Positions 53,915 through 62,879 are shown, numbered from the stretch's first letter. The stretch is 64,000 nucleotides of DNA from Bacteroidia bacterium (GCA_016218155.1 JACREQ010000058.1:1-64000); one strand, 5' to 3'. Numbers and translations are program-made. Notes: generated by a model from the sequence alone, not told the origin.

Positions 53915-54976
53915 ATGTTCTACAACTGCCACATTCATACGTTTAAAGATACCGATGTGCCACGTAAATTTTTACCGTTGGGACTGGTTAGAATTCTTTC
54001 AACTACTGTAGGTTTTAATTTAATCTCAAAAGCATTAAATTACCTGAATCCGTTTTCGGATAAAGATACATATGACAGATATGTGAAATTTGTTAGGATT
54101 GGACGACTTGGCTCGCAGGAAAATATTTTTAACGAATGTAGAAGGTATTATCCAGATGACACAAAATTTGCAATTCTGCCCATGGATATGGCATTTATGG
54201 GAGCAGGCGATGTACCACGAAAATACGACGAGCAAATAATAGAGCTTTCTGATTTAACAAAAAAATATCCTCAGATAATTCCTTTTATTCATATCGACCC
54301 GCGTAGAGAGGGATTTATGGAACTTCTTAAAAAATCTGTTGAAGAGTGGGGAATAAAGGGAGTAAAAATTTATCCTTCACTTGGTATTTTCCCATACGAT
54401 GAAAGGCTTTATCCTGTTTACGAATATTGTGTTAAAAATAATTTGCCTGTAATTACTCATTGCAGTCCTTATAATCCTGTTCATTTTAAAGGAAAGGATA
54501 AAGAATTGCGTACGTTGTTATCAAAATCTAAAATACCTATAGATTATAAAGGTAAAAAACGAAAAGAGCTTTGTGCCAATTTTACTAACCCAAAAAACTG
54601 GGAATATGTTTTAAATGATTTTAAAACTCTTAAATTATGTCTGGCACATTTTGGCTCCTCATATTTCTGGAATGAATATTTAGAAAACCCCGGTAGTAAC
54701 GATAATTGGTTTGTTACAATAAAAGATATGATACCAAAATACGAAAATTTATATACCGATATTTCTTTTACACTTAGCGAACAGGAATATTTCCCATTAT
54801 TAAAAGTATTGTTAAGCGATACTGTGCTTAAAAACAAAATACTTTTTGGCTCCGATTATTATATGGTAGAAACCGAAGCTACCGAACGCCGCTTTGCACT
54901 CGATCTGCGTGCATATATAGGCGAAGAAAACTTTACAGCTATTGCAGTAAATAATCCTAAAGTGTTTTTTGTTTAA
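53915..54976 (+). CDS. Amidohydrolase-superfamily metal-dependent hydrolase
   Basis: This 353-aa protein has a TIM-barrel amidohydrolase pattern. HIHTF (HxH) is near the N-terminus at residues 6-10. PFIHIDPRREG lies near 127, ITHCSP near 183, LAHFGSSYF near 245 and LFGSDYYM near 308 (the terminal Asp). The fold resembles amidohydrolase-2 enzymes (decarboxylases and lactonases of the ACMSD type), but the substrate is unknown. It starts 77 bp after the gene at 53508 on the same strand and may share its ECF-like promoter. It has no signal peptide, so it is cytoplasmic. Confidence 0.85.
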   Translation: MFYNCHIHTFKDTDVPRKFLPLGLVRILSTTVGFNLISKALNYLNPFSDKDTYDRYVKFVRIGRLGSQENIFNECRRYYPDDTKFAILPMDMAFMGAGDVPRKYDEQIIELSDLTKKYPQIIPFIHIDPRREGFMELLKKSVEEWGIKGVKIYPSLGIFPYDERLYPVYEYCVKNNLPVITHCSPYNPVHFKGKDKELRTLLSKSKIPIDYKGKKRKELCANFTNPKNWEYVLNDFKTLKLCLAHFGSSYFWNEYLENPGSNDNWFVTIKDMIPKYENLYTDISFTLSEQEYFPLLKVLLSDTVLKNKILFGSDYYMVETEATERRFALDLRAYIGEENFTAIAVNNPKVFFV

Positions 54977-55394
54977 AATGTAGCATTAAGTTTAAAATGT
55001 ACTTTTATGTAATAACAATTTTCAAATACTTTTATGTATATTTTATTAAAATATTTTGTCTTTCAAATAAAAGTATTGTAAATTTGAAACTTGAACATGA
55101 AAATGTTAGAATACGTTCTTTAAATAATATTTGTAGCGTTTATTGTTATTCTGAAATAAAAATCTCGCAGTTTTTCAAGCATACAGGAATAATAAGTAAT
55201 ACGCCACGCCAAAGGCGTGGGGTTGCTTATTTGTATGCGGGCTTCGCGAGAGCCTTTATTTCATTTAATGTAATTCCCATGCCCTTTTTTTTGTAAAAAA
55301 ATGAAATGACTGGGTTACTTTTTGAATACATAAACGACTATAGTTAGAAAGGAAATTATTTATGTCTTTAATATTAACCCTAAAATTTCAAACT
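54977..55394. other. Non-coding gap with inverted repeats and an ECF-like promoter
   Basis: The 418-bp gap before the tail-fiber gene holds no convincing gene. It contains CCACGCC/GGCGTGG (55204-55210 and 55214-55220) and GGCT/AGCC arms around a TCGCGAG core near 55240-55254, which resemble the repeat clusters at 50, 51.5 and 61.5 kb. The ECF-like promoter copy 4 lies at its right end. Confidence 0.6.
55313..55341 (+). promoter_or_regulatory. ECF-like promoter motif, copy 4 (tail-fiber/GH16 operon)
   Basis: On the plus strand GGTTACTT (55313-55320), 13 nt, ACGACTAT (55334-55341) and AG. It differs from the other three copies at the last base of the first box and the first base of the second. 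It ends 53 nt before the ATG at 55395. Confidence 0.65.
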
Positions 55395-56693
55395 ATGAGA
55401 AAACTATTTTTGATTTCGTTTATCTGTTTAGCTACTACAGCTATTTCTTTTGCACAATTAAAAGTATTAACAAATGGAAATGTTGGTATTAAAAATACTA
55501 ATCCTTCAAGACCATTTCACGTAACTGGTAGCGCAGTTTTCACATCAGGTACAACAATCAGTTCTTTTTCTCCATACATAAGGGGAAAAAACGGTACAAC
55601 AACCGCTTCTTCGCCTGAATATTCTTGGGTAAATGATTCAACAACCGGAATTTTTCATCCTGCAACCAATATTTTAGGTTTCACAATAGGAGGTTCCGAA
55701 AAATTAAGAGTGGAGTCTGATGGGGATGTTTGTATTGGAGTAACATCTTCAAGTAATCAGGGAAAAGTTTATATCCAACAAACCAATTACAATGCTACAA
55801 GTTTGCGAGTTTTTAAAAACGCAACGGGAACATTTGGTTACAATTTTGTTTCTCAAGTTTTAGATACTGCAACTAAATCAATAGTATCACAAATTTCAGG
55901 AGTCGATAAATTCTGTGTTTTTGGAAACGGAAAAACTCAAATTGGTGCCGTTTTTTCTCCAACACCTCATATGTTGACTGTTTGGGGGACTACTTATAGC
56001 TATCAAGGTTATTATAGTTCTGATATTCAATATAAACAAAACATTACCCCTGTTGCAACAGCAATTGACAAATTGAACCAACTTAACGGTGTAAGATATT
56101 CTTATAACAGTGCTGCATTTCCTCAAATGAATTTTCCATCAGGTTTCACTTATGGAGTAATTGCACAGGAAGTTCAAGCAATATTGCCGGAATTAGTTCA
56201 GACCGATTCTACAGGTTATCTTGCTGTAAACTATGATGGATTAATACCAATTTTGATTGAAGCTATAAAAGAACAACAAGTTACAATAAAAAATCAGGAA
56301 TATCGCTTAAATACTGTGGAAACCGACCTTGTTAACTGTTGTAACATTAAACCAAGTAGTACTGAAAAATCAACAATTATTTCTGGTGGTAACGGTGAAA
56401 ATAATTCAATAGAAAAACAAAATGGAAGTTCAAATCCATCTCTATACCAAAATATACCAAACCCATTTAAAGAAAAAACAACTATACGATATTATTTGCC
56501 AAATGAAAGCACCATGGCATCACTCCTTGTTTTTGACATGAACGGAAAACTAATTAAAACATATCCTATTAATTCAACAGGTAATGGAAATATTGAAATA
56601 AATGGAGGCGAACTGCAACCCGGAATGTATATGTACAGTCTTATTGCAAATGGCAAAGAGGTCGATACAAAGAAAATGATTTTAACAGAATAA
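55395..56693 (+). CDS. Tail-fiber/endosialidase-chaperone protein with T9SS sorting domain
   Basis: This 432-aa protein starts at ATG 55395, giving a clean signal peptide (about 1-20, ending SFAQ). The next part resembles phage tail-fiber-like beta repeats. The peptidase-S74-like intramolecular chaperone domain lies at about 205-310 (SDIQYKQNITPV, then GVIAQEVQAILPELV and LIPILIEAIKEQQ). A T9SS type A domain ends the protein (starting near 355 with SLYQNIPNPFKEKTTIRY). Such fusions are found on Bacteroidota surfaces and are probably adhesive trimers. It is the first gene of a probable operon with the GH16 gene 20 bp downstream. Confidence 0.88.
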   Translation: MRKLFLISFICLATTAISFAQLKVLTNGNVGIKNTNPSRPFHVTGSAVFTSGTTISSFSPYIRGKNGTTTASSPEYSWVNDSTTGIFHPATNILGFTIGGSEKLRVESDGDVCIGVTSSSNQGKVYIQQTNYNATSLRVFKNATGTFGYNFVSQVLDTATKSIVSQISGVDKFCVFGNGKTQIGAVFSPTPHMLTVWGTTYSYQGYYSSDIQYKQNITPVATAIDKLNQLNGVRYSYNSAAFPQMNFPSGFTYGVIAQEVQAILPELVQTDSTGYLAVNYDGLIPILIEAIKEQQVTIKNQEYRLNTVETDLVNCCNIKPSSTEKSTIISGGNGENNSIEKQNGSSNPSLYQNIPNPFKEKTTIRYYLPNESTMASLLVFDMNGKLIKTYPINSTGNGNIEINGGELQPGMYMYSLIANGKEVDTKKMILTE

Positions 56694-56713
56694 TCAACTA
56701 AAAATAATAGAAT

Positions 56714-57868
56714 ATGAAAAAGTTGATTTTGTTTTTGTTATTGATTACCTTTGCTTTAACTGCATTAATAAAAAATATGCAAGCGCAATTGATAACTAAC
56801 GATAAAAACTGGAATACAACTCCGGTTTTCGGTGATGAATTTAATGGACCGCGCTCTCCATGGAGTTATTATTGGGTTGATTCTGTTTATCAAAATAAGT
56901 GGCAGGCTGCATATGATGGAAATACCATACATATGCAAGCATCTTGGGAACATGAAGTCTTTAGAAAAGCAAATGCTATAATTGATACAACAAATGGTAA
57001 CGCTATATTGCATGCAGAATACAATGGTGGGCTTATCCCTTGGAGAACATATGATTTAGTGCCGGGTCATAGTCGGGATACTGTAGATACCCTTCTTTAT
57101 TATTGGTCAGGTTCTCTTACATCTGTTCAAACATTTAAATATGGCTATTTCGAGGCACGTTGCAAATTACCTTCAAATAGGGGTGCATTTCCAGCCTTTT
57201 GGTTGTTTAACTGGTATTGTAACGATTGTTACAGAGAAATTGACATAATGGAGCATTCATGGGAACAGTTATTTACATATCAGCATCCGACATCAGATTC
57301 TGCCCGTATTTTTAATGGTGGATTATATTATAGCAATGTTCCTAATGTAATTAATCGTTATGGCGACCATTGTTATTATGTTGCACCACCTGATTCCGAC
57401 ATGTACAGTTGGCATACCTATGCTGCCGAATGGTCCCCTAAAAGGGTTATCTGGTATTTCGATAATAAAGTTATTTCAGAATATCTGGGTGATTCGGTTC
57501 CAGAAAATTATATGAAAATAATTCTTAATTATGCAGTTGACGCTTGGGCTTTAGATTATTATACTAAAATACCTATTCCAAGTGTTATTGCCACATATCC
57601 AAATAATATGACCATTGATTACGTTCATGTAAATCAACTAAAATGTGGTTGCGATACAAATGCAGTAATTCAGAATAATTCCCAATTATTGGCATATTAT
57701 TATAGTGTAAAAAAAACAATTACGATCGATGGTAACGGAACCACTATTGCAGTTCCAGCAAGCAGTAAAGCTGTTTTTAGAGCTACTGATGGCATAACAA
57801 TTAATAAAGATTTTGAAGTGCCATTGGACAGCGAATTGGATTTGATTACTCATCCTTGCCCTCAATAA
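56714..57868 (+). CDS. Secreted GH16 glycoside hydrolase (beta-glucanase/laminarinase-like)
   Basis: This 384-aa secreted enzyme has a signal peptide (1-25) and a GH16 domain (about 35-305). The catalytic motif ExDxxE is intact as E175-I-D-I-M-E180. WSPKRVIWYFDN follows near 237. Family members cleave beta-1,3/1,4-glucans or related galactans. The C-terminal part (about 325-384, with TDGITINKDFEVPLDSELDL) looks like a short beta-stack adhesion or anchoring domain found in Bacteroidota. The enzyme lacks a classical T9SS domain, so that stack may carry the anchoring. It lies in the ECF-like operon with genes 20 bp before and 29 bp after. Confidence 0.9.
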   Translation: MKKLILFLLLITFALTALIKNMQAQLITNDKNWNTTPVFGDEFNGPRSPWSYYWVDSVYQNKWQAAYDGNTIHMQASWEHEVFRKANAIIDTTNGNAILHAEYNGGLIPWRTYDLVPGHSRDTVDTLLYYWSGSLTSVQTFKYGYFEARCKLPSNRGAFPAFWLFNWYCNDCYREIDIMEHSWEQLFTYQHPTSDSARIFNGGLYYSNVPNVINRYGDHCYYVAPPDSDMYSWHTYAAEWSPKRVIWYFDNKVISEYLGDSVPENYMKIILNYAVDAWALDYYTKIPIPSVIATYPNNMTIDYVHVNQLKCGCDTNAVIQNNSQLLAYYYSVKKTITIDGNGTTIAVPASSKAVFRATDGITINKDFEVPLDSELDLITHPCPQ

Positions 57869-57897
57869 ACAAATTATAATATAAAAAAAAGTAAAAT

Positions 57898-58683
57898 ATG
57901 AAAACAAAAATATTTATATTGATTGCTTTAGCAACTTTAAGCTTTCAATTTTCAACTTTCAATTGTTTTTCACAAACAAAGCAAACATTAGCAGACACTA
58001 ACATCATTTTTTATGATTATATTCCTGATGTGGTTTTGTATGGCTCAATAAGCCAAAATGATTCTTTGCGCATTGACTTAAACCAGGATGGTGTTTTGGA
58101 TTTCAGGTTTTATTATACAACTTTTCCATCTCCAATGTACCCTTTTGTAGGTAGTTTAAACAGCAATGTTAATTCATACTTATTCAGTTTGACAAATACA
58201 GATTCGTTAAATAATCCATCCATAAACTGGCATACTGGAAGTGATTTTTGGAATCCCCTTGATTATCCTGATGTATATTGGGGAATTAGAATTACAAATG
58301 GCAGCAATAATTATTACGGATGGATACATGCCCTTGGAGGTGGTACAAAAGCATATACAATGACTATCGATAAATATGCTTTTTGCAAAATTCCAAATTA
58401 TCCATTTCATGTAGGTCAAACAACAGTAAGTACTGGAGTACCAATTATAGAGAACCCTGATAGCACAAATGTATATTTGTCAAACACCAGCATAATTGTA
58501 CAGTCAGGTAAAAGGATAAAGAATGTTACTGTAACAAGTGCTAATGGTGTTGTTGTTGCATTACAAAATAATATTAACTCATATTCTGCAAGTATAAGTA
58601 CAGCAGGTATTGCACACGGTACTTATATTGTGCAAGTACAGTTTAATGATTTAAGTGTTTATACTAAGCAAATTGTTATATAA
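57898..58683 (+). CDS. Secreted beta-rich protein with T9SS-like C-terminus
   Basis: This 261-aa protein has a signal peptide (about 1-25, ending NCFSQ) and a domain of about 150 residues rich in Asn, Asp and aromatic residues (DLNQDGVLDFRFYYTT, then YYGWIHALGGG). The C-terminal 80 residues (starting VPIIENPDSTNVYLS) resemble a T9SS sorting domain that lacks the usual YPNP motif. I recognise no enzymatic domain. It is the last gene of the ECF-like operon, 29 bp after the GH16 gene and just before a terminator. Confidence 0.75.
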   Translation: MKTKIFILIALATLSFQFSTFNCFSQTKQTLADTNIIFYDYIPDVVLYGSISQNDSLRIDLNQDGVLDFRFYYTTFPSPMYPFVGSLNSNVNSYLFSLTNTDSLNNPSINWHTGSDFWNPLDYPDVYWGIRITNGSNNYYGWIHALGGGTKAYTMTIDKYAFCKIPNYPFHVGQTTVSTGVPIIENPDSTNVYLSNTSIIVQSGKRIKNVTVTSANGVVVALQNNINSYSASISTAGIAHGTYIVQVQFNDLSVYTKQIVI

Positions 58684-58693
58684 AGAATAAAAT

Positions 58694-58725
58694 AAGGCTG
58701 TCCGAATTTTTCGGGCAGCTTTTTA
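58694..58725 (+). terminator. Terminator of the ECF-like operon
   Basis: AAGGCTGTCCGAA and TTCGGGCAGCTTT arms (one mismatched/wobble pair) are followed by TTTT. It ends the tail-fiber/GH16/secreted-protein transcript 11 bp after the stop. Confidence 0.85.
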
Positions 58726-58952
58726 ATAAATTATGAAGCAAACATAAATAATAAAGAAAAAAGTTATAAAACAGGAAATAAAAAACTGTTTTATAAACTT
58801 AATAACTTTGTTCCTCCTTTTCAGTTTTGAATCCCTAGTTTATGCCTCACAGTCCTCTTTACAGTTCAGTTTGTAACTAAGCTCATATATCTGTAATAAA
58901 AAATGTAAATATCTGCTTGTAATTTGTTACAGGTATTACTATGTAATTATCA

Positions 58953-58983
58953 TTTGTTATATTAAACTTTATTTATATATTTG
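58953..58983 (+). promoter_or_regulatory. Consensus house-keeping promoter of the barrel gene
   Basis: TTTG (58953-58956), exactly 19 nt and TATATTTG (58976-58983) match the Bacteroidota consensus. Transcription would begin near 58990, which supports ATG 59005 rather than the upstream TTG. Confidence 0.75.
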
Positions 58984-59004
58984 ATTTGTTGTAATCTAAA
59001 TATT

Positions 59005-59655
59005 ATGAAACAAATAATAATTATTATTCTGCTCTTTGCTATAACTTCTATGGCTTTTGGGCAACAATCTAAAATTAATTTAGGAATTGAAGTTGCTCCC
59101 AGCCTGATATTTTTAAGAGGTAACGAAATGTTGGAAAAATATAATGACCCGACATTGGGTTATGCCGGAGGCATTTTTTTACAATATAATGTTTCGGAAC
59201 AGTTTTCACTTGCAACAAATATTGTATTCGAGAAAAAAGGTTGTATTGCAACAGGAACAGAGACAAATGCTATTGGAGATGAAATAGGTAAATTTACTAC
59301 ACGAACAAATTTTAATTACCTGTCGGCACCGCTGTTATTGCGTTATTCATTCGGAAAAAGTACGAAATGTTATATAAATGGTGGTCCGTTTTTCAGCTAT
59401 TTAATAAAAGGTTCGGCAGTTTCAAAAGGTACAAATACACCAAGATCTGTTTTTGATTACACCCCGTTATATAAACATTTAGACCTCGGAATTGCAGCAG
59501 GAGTAGGCGTTTTAATTCCGGCTTCAGAAAAATTGTCCTATGTAGTTGAGCTTAGAAATAACTTAGGTTTATATGATATTAGTGATGGTCCTGTATATAA
59601 TGATGGAAAAATAATAACAAATTCTACAAATTTATTATTTGGTGTTATCTTCTGA
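59005..59655 (+). CDS. Outer-membrane beta-barrel protein (PorT-like)
   Basis: This 216-aa protein starts at ATG 59005 with a signal peptide (about 1-20, ending AFGQ). The mature part has alternating hydrophobic strands and ends in an aromatic residue (GVIF), as in outer-membrane barrels of the PorT/OMP_b-brl_2 family. Strand motifs such as GIEVAPSLIFLRG and LSAPLLLRYSF fit an eight-strand barrel. True PorT is a T9SS component, but many paralogues have no known role. It is the only gene of its transcript as far as can be seen. Confidence 0.85.
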   Translation: MKQIIIIILLFAITSMAFGQQSKINLGIEVAPSLIFLRGNEMLEKYNDPTLGYAGGIFLQYNVSEQFSLATNIVFEKKGCIATGTETNAIGDEIGKFTTRTNFNYLSAPLLLRYSFGKSTKCYINGGPFFSYLIKGSAVSKGTNTPRSVFDYTPLYKHLDLGIAAGVGVLIPASEKLSYVVELRNNLGLYDISDGPVYNDGKIITNSTNLLFGVIF

Positions 59656-59749
59656 TTATTCAATATGGCGGACATCAAAAATATAAAAAACTATTTAGAA
59701 ATTTTAAGAATATTTTACTTTATGTTTTATGATAATGTGTTTTCGTTAT

Positions 59750-59890
59750 TTAGTCAATGCATTGTCTCGATATACTACGCAGACGGAGTACTCGACAAAG
59801 CAAGGAACACGCACACTTACAATGCTAGTTCGAGTAAAATAAATGTAGTGTTAACAAAGTTTATTTTGTATCGAGAACTATTTACAACAA
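59750..59890. repeat. Degenerate extragenic repeat (59656-59934)
   Basis: This gap has CTCGATATACTACGCAGACGG and a TATCGAGAACTA segment related to the TCTCGATATGCTTCG and TTATCGAGAACTTC units elsewhere. An open frame of 83 codons runs across it but has no family likeness and shifts through the repeat, so I do not call it a gene. Confidence 0.5.
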
Positions 59891-59934
59891 GAACTAAATT
59901 TCAAAACAGTTTCTAAATTAACAATATTCAGTAA

Positions 59935-60804
59935 ATGGCATATTATAATTGGGAAAAAATTGTAGCAGGTTATTCTGAAAGCGAATTACAAAGAATATAT
60001 CGCGAAAAGGATAAAGAACCAACCGACAAGGTTGATGCTACTATTGGCGAGATGATAAAAAGAGGTCTGCTTAGCGCAGATTTTAAATTTATTCCCAAGC
60101 CATCCATTGAAGAGTTTATTATAAATATTTCAGAAGTTTCAGGAACAAAATCAAATATTAAAAAAGCAAGATATACAATTGCCATTATAGCAGTATTTAT
60201 TTTAATTGACATTGCAGTTATAGTAATATCAGCAATGCAATACCAACTTCTTGATTCTGTAGAAAAAGGATTACCTGTTACAAACGAAATGATATTTAAT
60301 AATAATATACGGGAATTAGTTGTAATAATTGTGTATTTGTTGGTTTATGTATTTTCAACAATAATATTTCTTAAGTGGTTTAAGTCGGCATATGATAATC
60401 TGCATAAAAGATTTTCAAAATGCGAATATGCAAGCGGATGGGCGATAGGATGGTGGTTTATTCCGGTTGTTTCATTATATAAACCTTATTATATTATGAA
60501 AGAAATGATAACAAATAACAGTATTTTGATTTTGCAAAGAGGAATATCTGTCAGAAAAAACTATAAAACTTATTATTTAGGTTTATGGTGGACTTTGTGG
60601 CTTTTTACGCATATTATTTCTATAAGACCATTTGATATAGATAATCTATATGTTCAGATTTTCTATACAATTCTAACAATTGTTGTGGCATTTTTAGATA
60701 TATTGCTTGTGTTTTTTACAATTTCAATGATTAAGAGATTTTCATATATTGAAGAACTATTATATAAAAGTGAAATAAAAAATAATCAAATTACCATGAG
60801 TTAA
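59935..60804 (+). CDS. DUF4328-family membrane protein
   Basis: This 289-aa protein has a soluble N-terminus of about 75 residues (with a helix EEFIINISEVSG at about 61-72) and four predicted membrane segments (about 83-103, 123-145, 217-240 and 245-268). The core FLKWFKSAYDNLHKRF, then YASGWAIGWWFIPVVSLYKPYYIMKEM fits DUF4328. Function is unknown in the family. It follows the repeat gap and is close to the gene at 60889 on the same strand, 84 bp away. Confidence 0.85.
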   Translation: MAYYNWEKIVAGYSESELQRIYREKDKEPTDKVDATIGEMIKRGLLSADFKFIPKPSIEEFIINISEVSGTKSNIKKARYTIAIIAVFILIDIAVIVISAMQYQLLDSVEKGLPVTNEMIFNNNIRELVVIIVYLLVYVFSTIIFLKWFKSAYDNLHKRFSKCEYASGWAIGWWFIPVVSLYKPYYIMKEMITNNSILILQRGISVRKNYKTYYLGLWWTLWLFTHIISIRPFDIDNLYVQIFYTILTIVVAFLDILLVFFTISMIKRFSYIEELLYKSEIKNNQITMS

Positions 60805-60888
60805 TTACCTCTCTCTAGTTTGTGAGTAACAGACCAAAGGGCAGTTTATAGAAGGCAGAAACAAAAATAATTAACAATAATCAAAATA

Positions 60889-61305
60889 ATGACAGGATTT
60901 CAAATTAGAACAGCCGACAAAACGGTTATCCGTTTTAAATTATATAATGATAATGCACCTGTAACATCTAAAGCATTTTTGACTTTACTGCCGTTTACCC
61001 GCAAATTTTTTCATGCAAGAGTGTCGGGGCAGGAGATATGGGTTGACAATGCACCATCACTGGATATTATTCAAGAAAATGCTTCGGTATTTACCGAACC
61101 AGGCGAAGTTGTGTTTGGTCCATTAAAACCTGCAAGAGCAAAAACATCAAATTGCATGGGTATTTATTATGGAGAGGGCAAGGGACTAGATTGTTGTAAC
61201 ATATTTGCAAAAGTTTATGACGAAGATTTTAGCTTGTTAAAAACACTTGGTGACAATATCTGGAAATACGGAGTTCAGGAAATAATTTTTGAAAAACTTG
61301 ATTAA
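60889..61305 (+). CDS. Cyclophilin-like (DUF3830-type) protein
   Basis: This 138-aa protein has no signal peptide. The pattern VIRFKLYNDNAPVTSKAFL, then ARVSGQEIWVD and GEVVFGPLKPARA fits the DUF3830/cyclophilin-like superfamily, a small beta-barrel. Some members sit in amino-acid or pyrimidine catabolism operons, but no such genes adjoin it. The classical cyclophilin active-site residues are not evident, so peptidyl-prolyl isomerase activity is unlikely. Confidence 0.75.
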   Translation: MTGFQIRTADKTVIRFKLYNDNAPVTSKAFLTLLPFTRKFFHARVSGQEIWVDNAPSLDIIQENASVFTEPGEVVFGPLKPARAKTSNCMGIYYGEGKGLDCCNIFAKVYDEDFSLLKTLGDNIWKYGVQEIIFEKLD

Positions 61306-61794
61306 AAACACATACTCCTTACATTGGTCTGTATCCAATGACCATGGCTAGGTAAAAGAAGTAGGTGCTTTGCAGTTTCATTAGTTCTCGATTAAACTCT
61401 TCGCCGCCGCGGCGGACTAGCATTCTAGCTTGTTCCTCAGCCGCTCTGCGGCTGAGGAACAATTTCTATTTGCAACTTCGAGTAGCAAAGCGTATCGAGA
61501 AGTAAGCAAATGAATTAACAAAATTACATTTTCTTAAGTCAATGACATTGGCCGCGGCGAACTAACATTCGTTTGCTAGTTCGTCCGCCGCGGCGAAGCG
61601 AAGCATGGTCTGTAGTGCACAGACGGTTATACTCTGCATTCTTTTGTCATTGTGTGCCACGACACGCAACTATTATCTTGCGAAGCAAAATCTCCTTTTG
61701 CTTTCAGTTATTCTTATCGTTTTTATTGAAAATTACAGATTGTATTTGCGAATGAATATGTGCAAATTAAAAATTTAGTAACATTGTTTAATGT
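61306..61794. repeat. Intergenic repeat cluster (489 bp)
   Basis: No gene is seen. The region holds copies of the GC palindrome at about 61392-61405 (GCCGCCGCGGCGGA), near 61552 (a half copy) and 61583-61594 (CCGCCGCGGCGA). There is a CCTCAGCCGC/GCGGCTGAGG perfect inverted repeat near 61436-61459. An inverted copy of the TTACTTCTCGATACGCTT unit lies near 61490-61505, and a degenerate copy of the ATTGCGTG/CACGCAAT element near 61649-61669. TGGTCTGT occurs twice, echoing hairpin 3 at 51989. Confidence 0.8.
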
Positions 61795-62847
61795 TTATTT
61801 AACAATAACAACGTCTCCTAAAGCTGAGTATGTTGGTTGAATAATCCAATTCCCTTTTTTATCTATAAAACCCCATTTTCCTTCAAATTCAACGGCAGCA
61901 TAACCATTTTTAAAGTCTCTTGCATTTTCGTATTTTGGTTGAATAATCCATTTGCCCTCATTGTTATAAAAGCCTGTCAGACCTTCTTTTATTCCCCTTG
62001 CTAAACCTTCAGAATATCCGATAATTCTTTCTGACATATCGAAGTCGAATATTTGTCCGGTTTTGTTTACAAATACCCATTTACCATCTTTTCTTACCTG
62101 TGCCATTCCGCTTTCGGTATCAAAATCCATGGCAATGTCAAACAAAGGTTCGATAACCCATTTACCTGTAGTGTCAATAAATCCGATATTATTATTTAAG
62201 GCTCTTGCCCATGCTATACCCGAATAAAAATAACCAACACCTGCAAATTCTGGTTCTATAACAATGTTCCCTTTAGTGTTGATAAATCCAAATTTGTCTG
62301 TTTTTAAAAAGATAGGGGCACGACCTTCTATAAATGGTCTGCACAATTTAATTTCATCGATATTTATTTTAGTCTCGGTTCCGGTAGTGTCAAGAACAAG
62401 AAAAGATTTTCCGGATTTAACAATTGCGTAACCATTGTTAAAGTATGAAGCTTCGTCATATTTAAAAGGAATTGCAATTTTTCCCTGCGAATTTAAATAA
62501 CCCCATTTATTGTTATTTTTAACGGCTACGAATCCTTCTGCATAACCCTGAACTGCACGTCCCATAATATTGTTAAGACTAAATTCTTCTGGTTCAGGTT
62601 TTATGTATTCTCCATTTAATCTGATAAAATCTCCATACTCATATTTAACAAAGAAAACCAATGCAATTCCATTATCAGCAAAATCGTTGCAAAAAGGATA
62701 TTGTGGTTCTATAATTGTTTTTCCGTTAATGTCGGCATATCCCCATAATTTTCCTTTTACTGCTCTGAATTTAAACACGTAAGTTTGAGCATGATTATCT
62801 AATGAAATGTAAATAAGAAGTGTGAATATTATTAATGCCTTAAACAT
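61795..62847 (-). CDS. WG-repeat protein
   Basis: This 350-aa secreted protein has a signal peptide (about 1-20, ending NHAQ). It carries about eight WG-type repeats of 35-45 residues with the pattern W/F-G-[YF]-I-x-x-x-G-x-x-I-I-x-P-x-[YF]. The last four are the most regular. WG repeats probably form a beta-propeller or solenoid whose ligand is unknown. It lies on the same strand 32 bp downstream of the NlpC/P60 gene and may be cotranscribed with it, so a cell-wall-linked role is possible. Confidence 0.9.
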   Translation of the reverse strand: MFKALIIFTLLIYISLDNHAQTYVFKFRAVKGKLWGYADINGKTIIEPQYPFCNDFADNGIALVFFVKYEYGDFIRLNGEYIKPEPEEFSLNNIMGRAVQGYAEGFVAVKNNNKWGYLNSQGKIAIPFKYDEASYFNNGYAIVKSGKSFLVLDTTGTETKINIDEIKLCRPFIEGRAPIFLKTDKFGFINTKGNIVIEPEFAGVGYFYSGIAWARALNNNIGFIDTTGKWVIEPLFDIAMDFDTESGMAQVRKDGKWVFVNKTGQIFDFDMSERIIGYSEGLARGIKEGLTGFYNNEGKWIIQPKYENARDFKNGYAAVEFEGKWGFIDKKGNWIIQPTYSALGDVVIVK

Positions 62848-62879
62848 AACAATAAGTAGTAAATTATTTTGTAAGAATT

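Larger units (their letters stand above)
58684..59004. other. Non-coding gap with terminator and promoter
   Basis: The gap opens with a terminator and ends with a consensus promoter (see both entries). Between them are AACAG/CTGTT inverted repeats near 58771-58791 and a stray TAACTTTG at 58803-58810 with no good upstream box. A small RNA could start there, but no structure supports it. Confidence 0.4.

Noticed and set aside
59665-59916. 83-codon frame after the outer-membrane barrel gene
   Set aside because: It crosses a degenerate extragenic repeat, shows no family likeness and lacks a convincing promoter or signal peptide.
61573-61755. 60-codon frame in the 61.3-61.8 kb gap
   Set aside because: It is made of the palindrome and ATTGCGTG repeat units.
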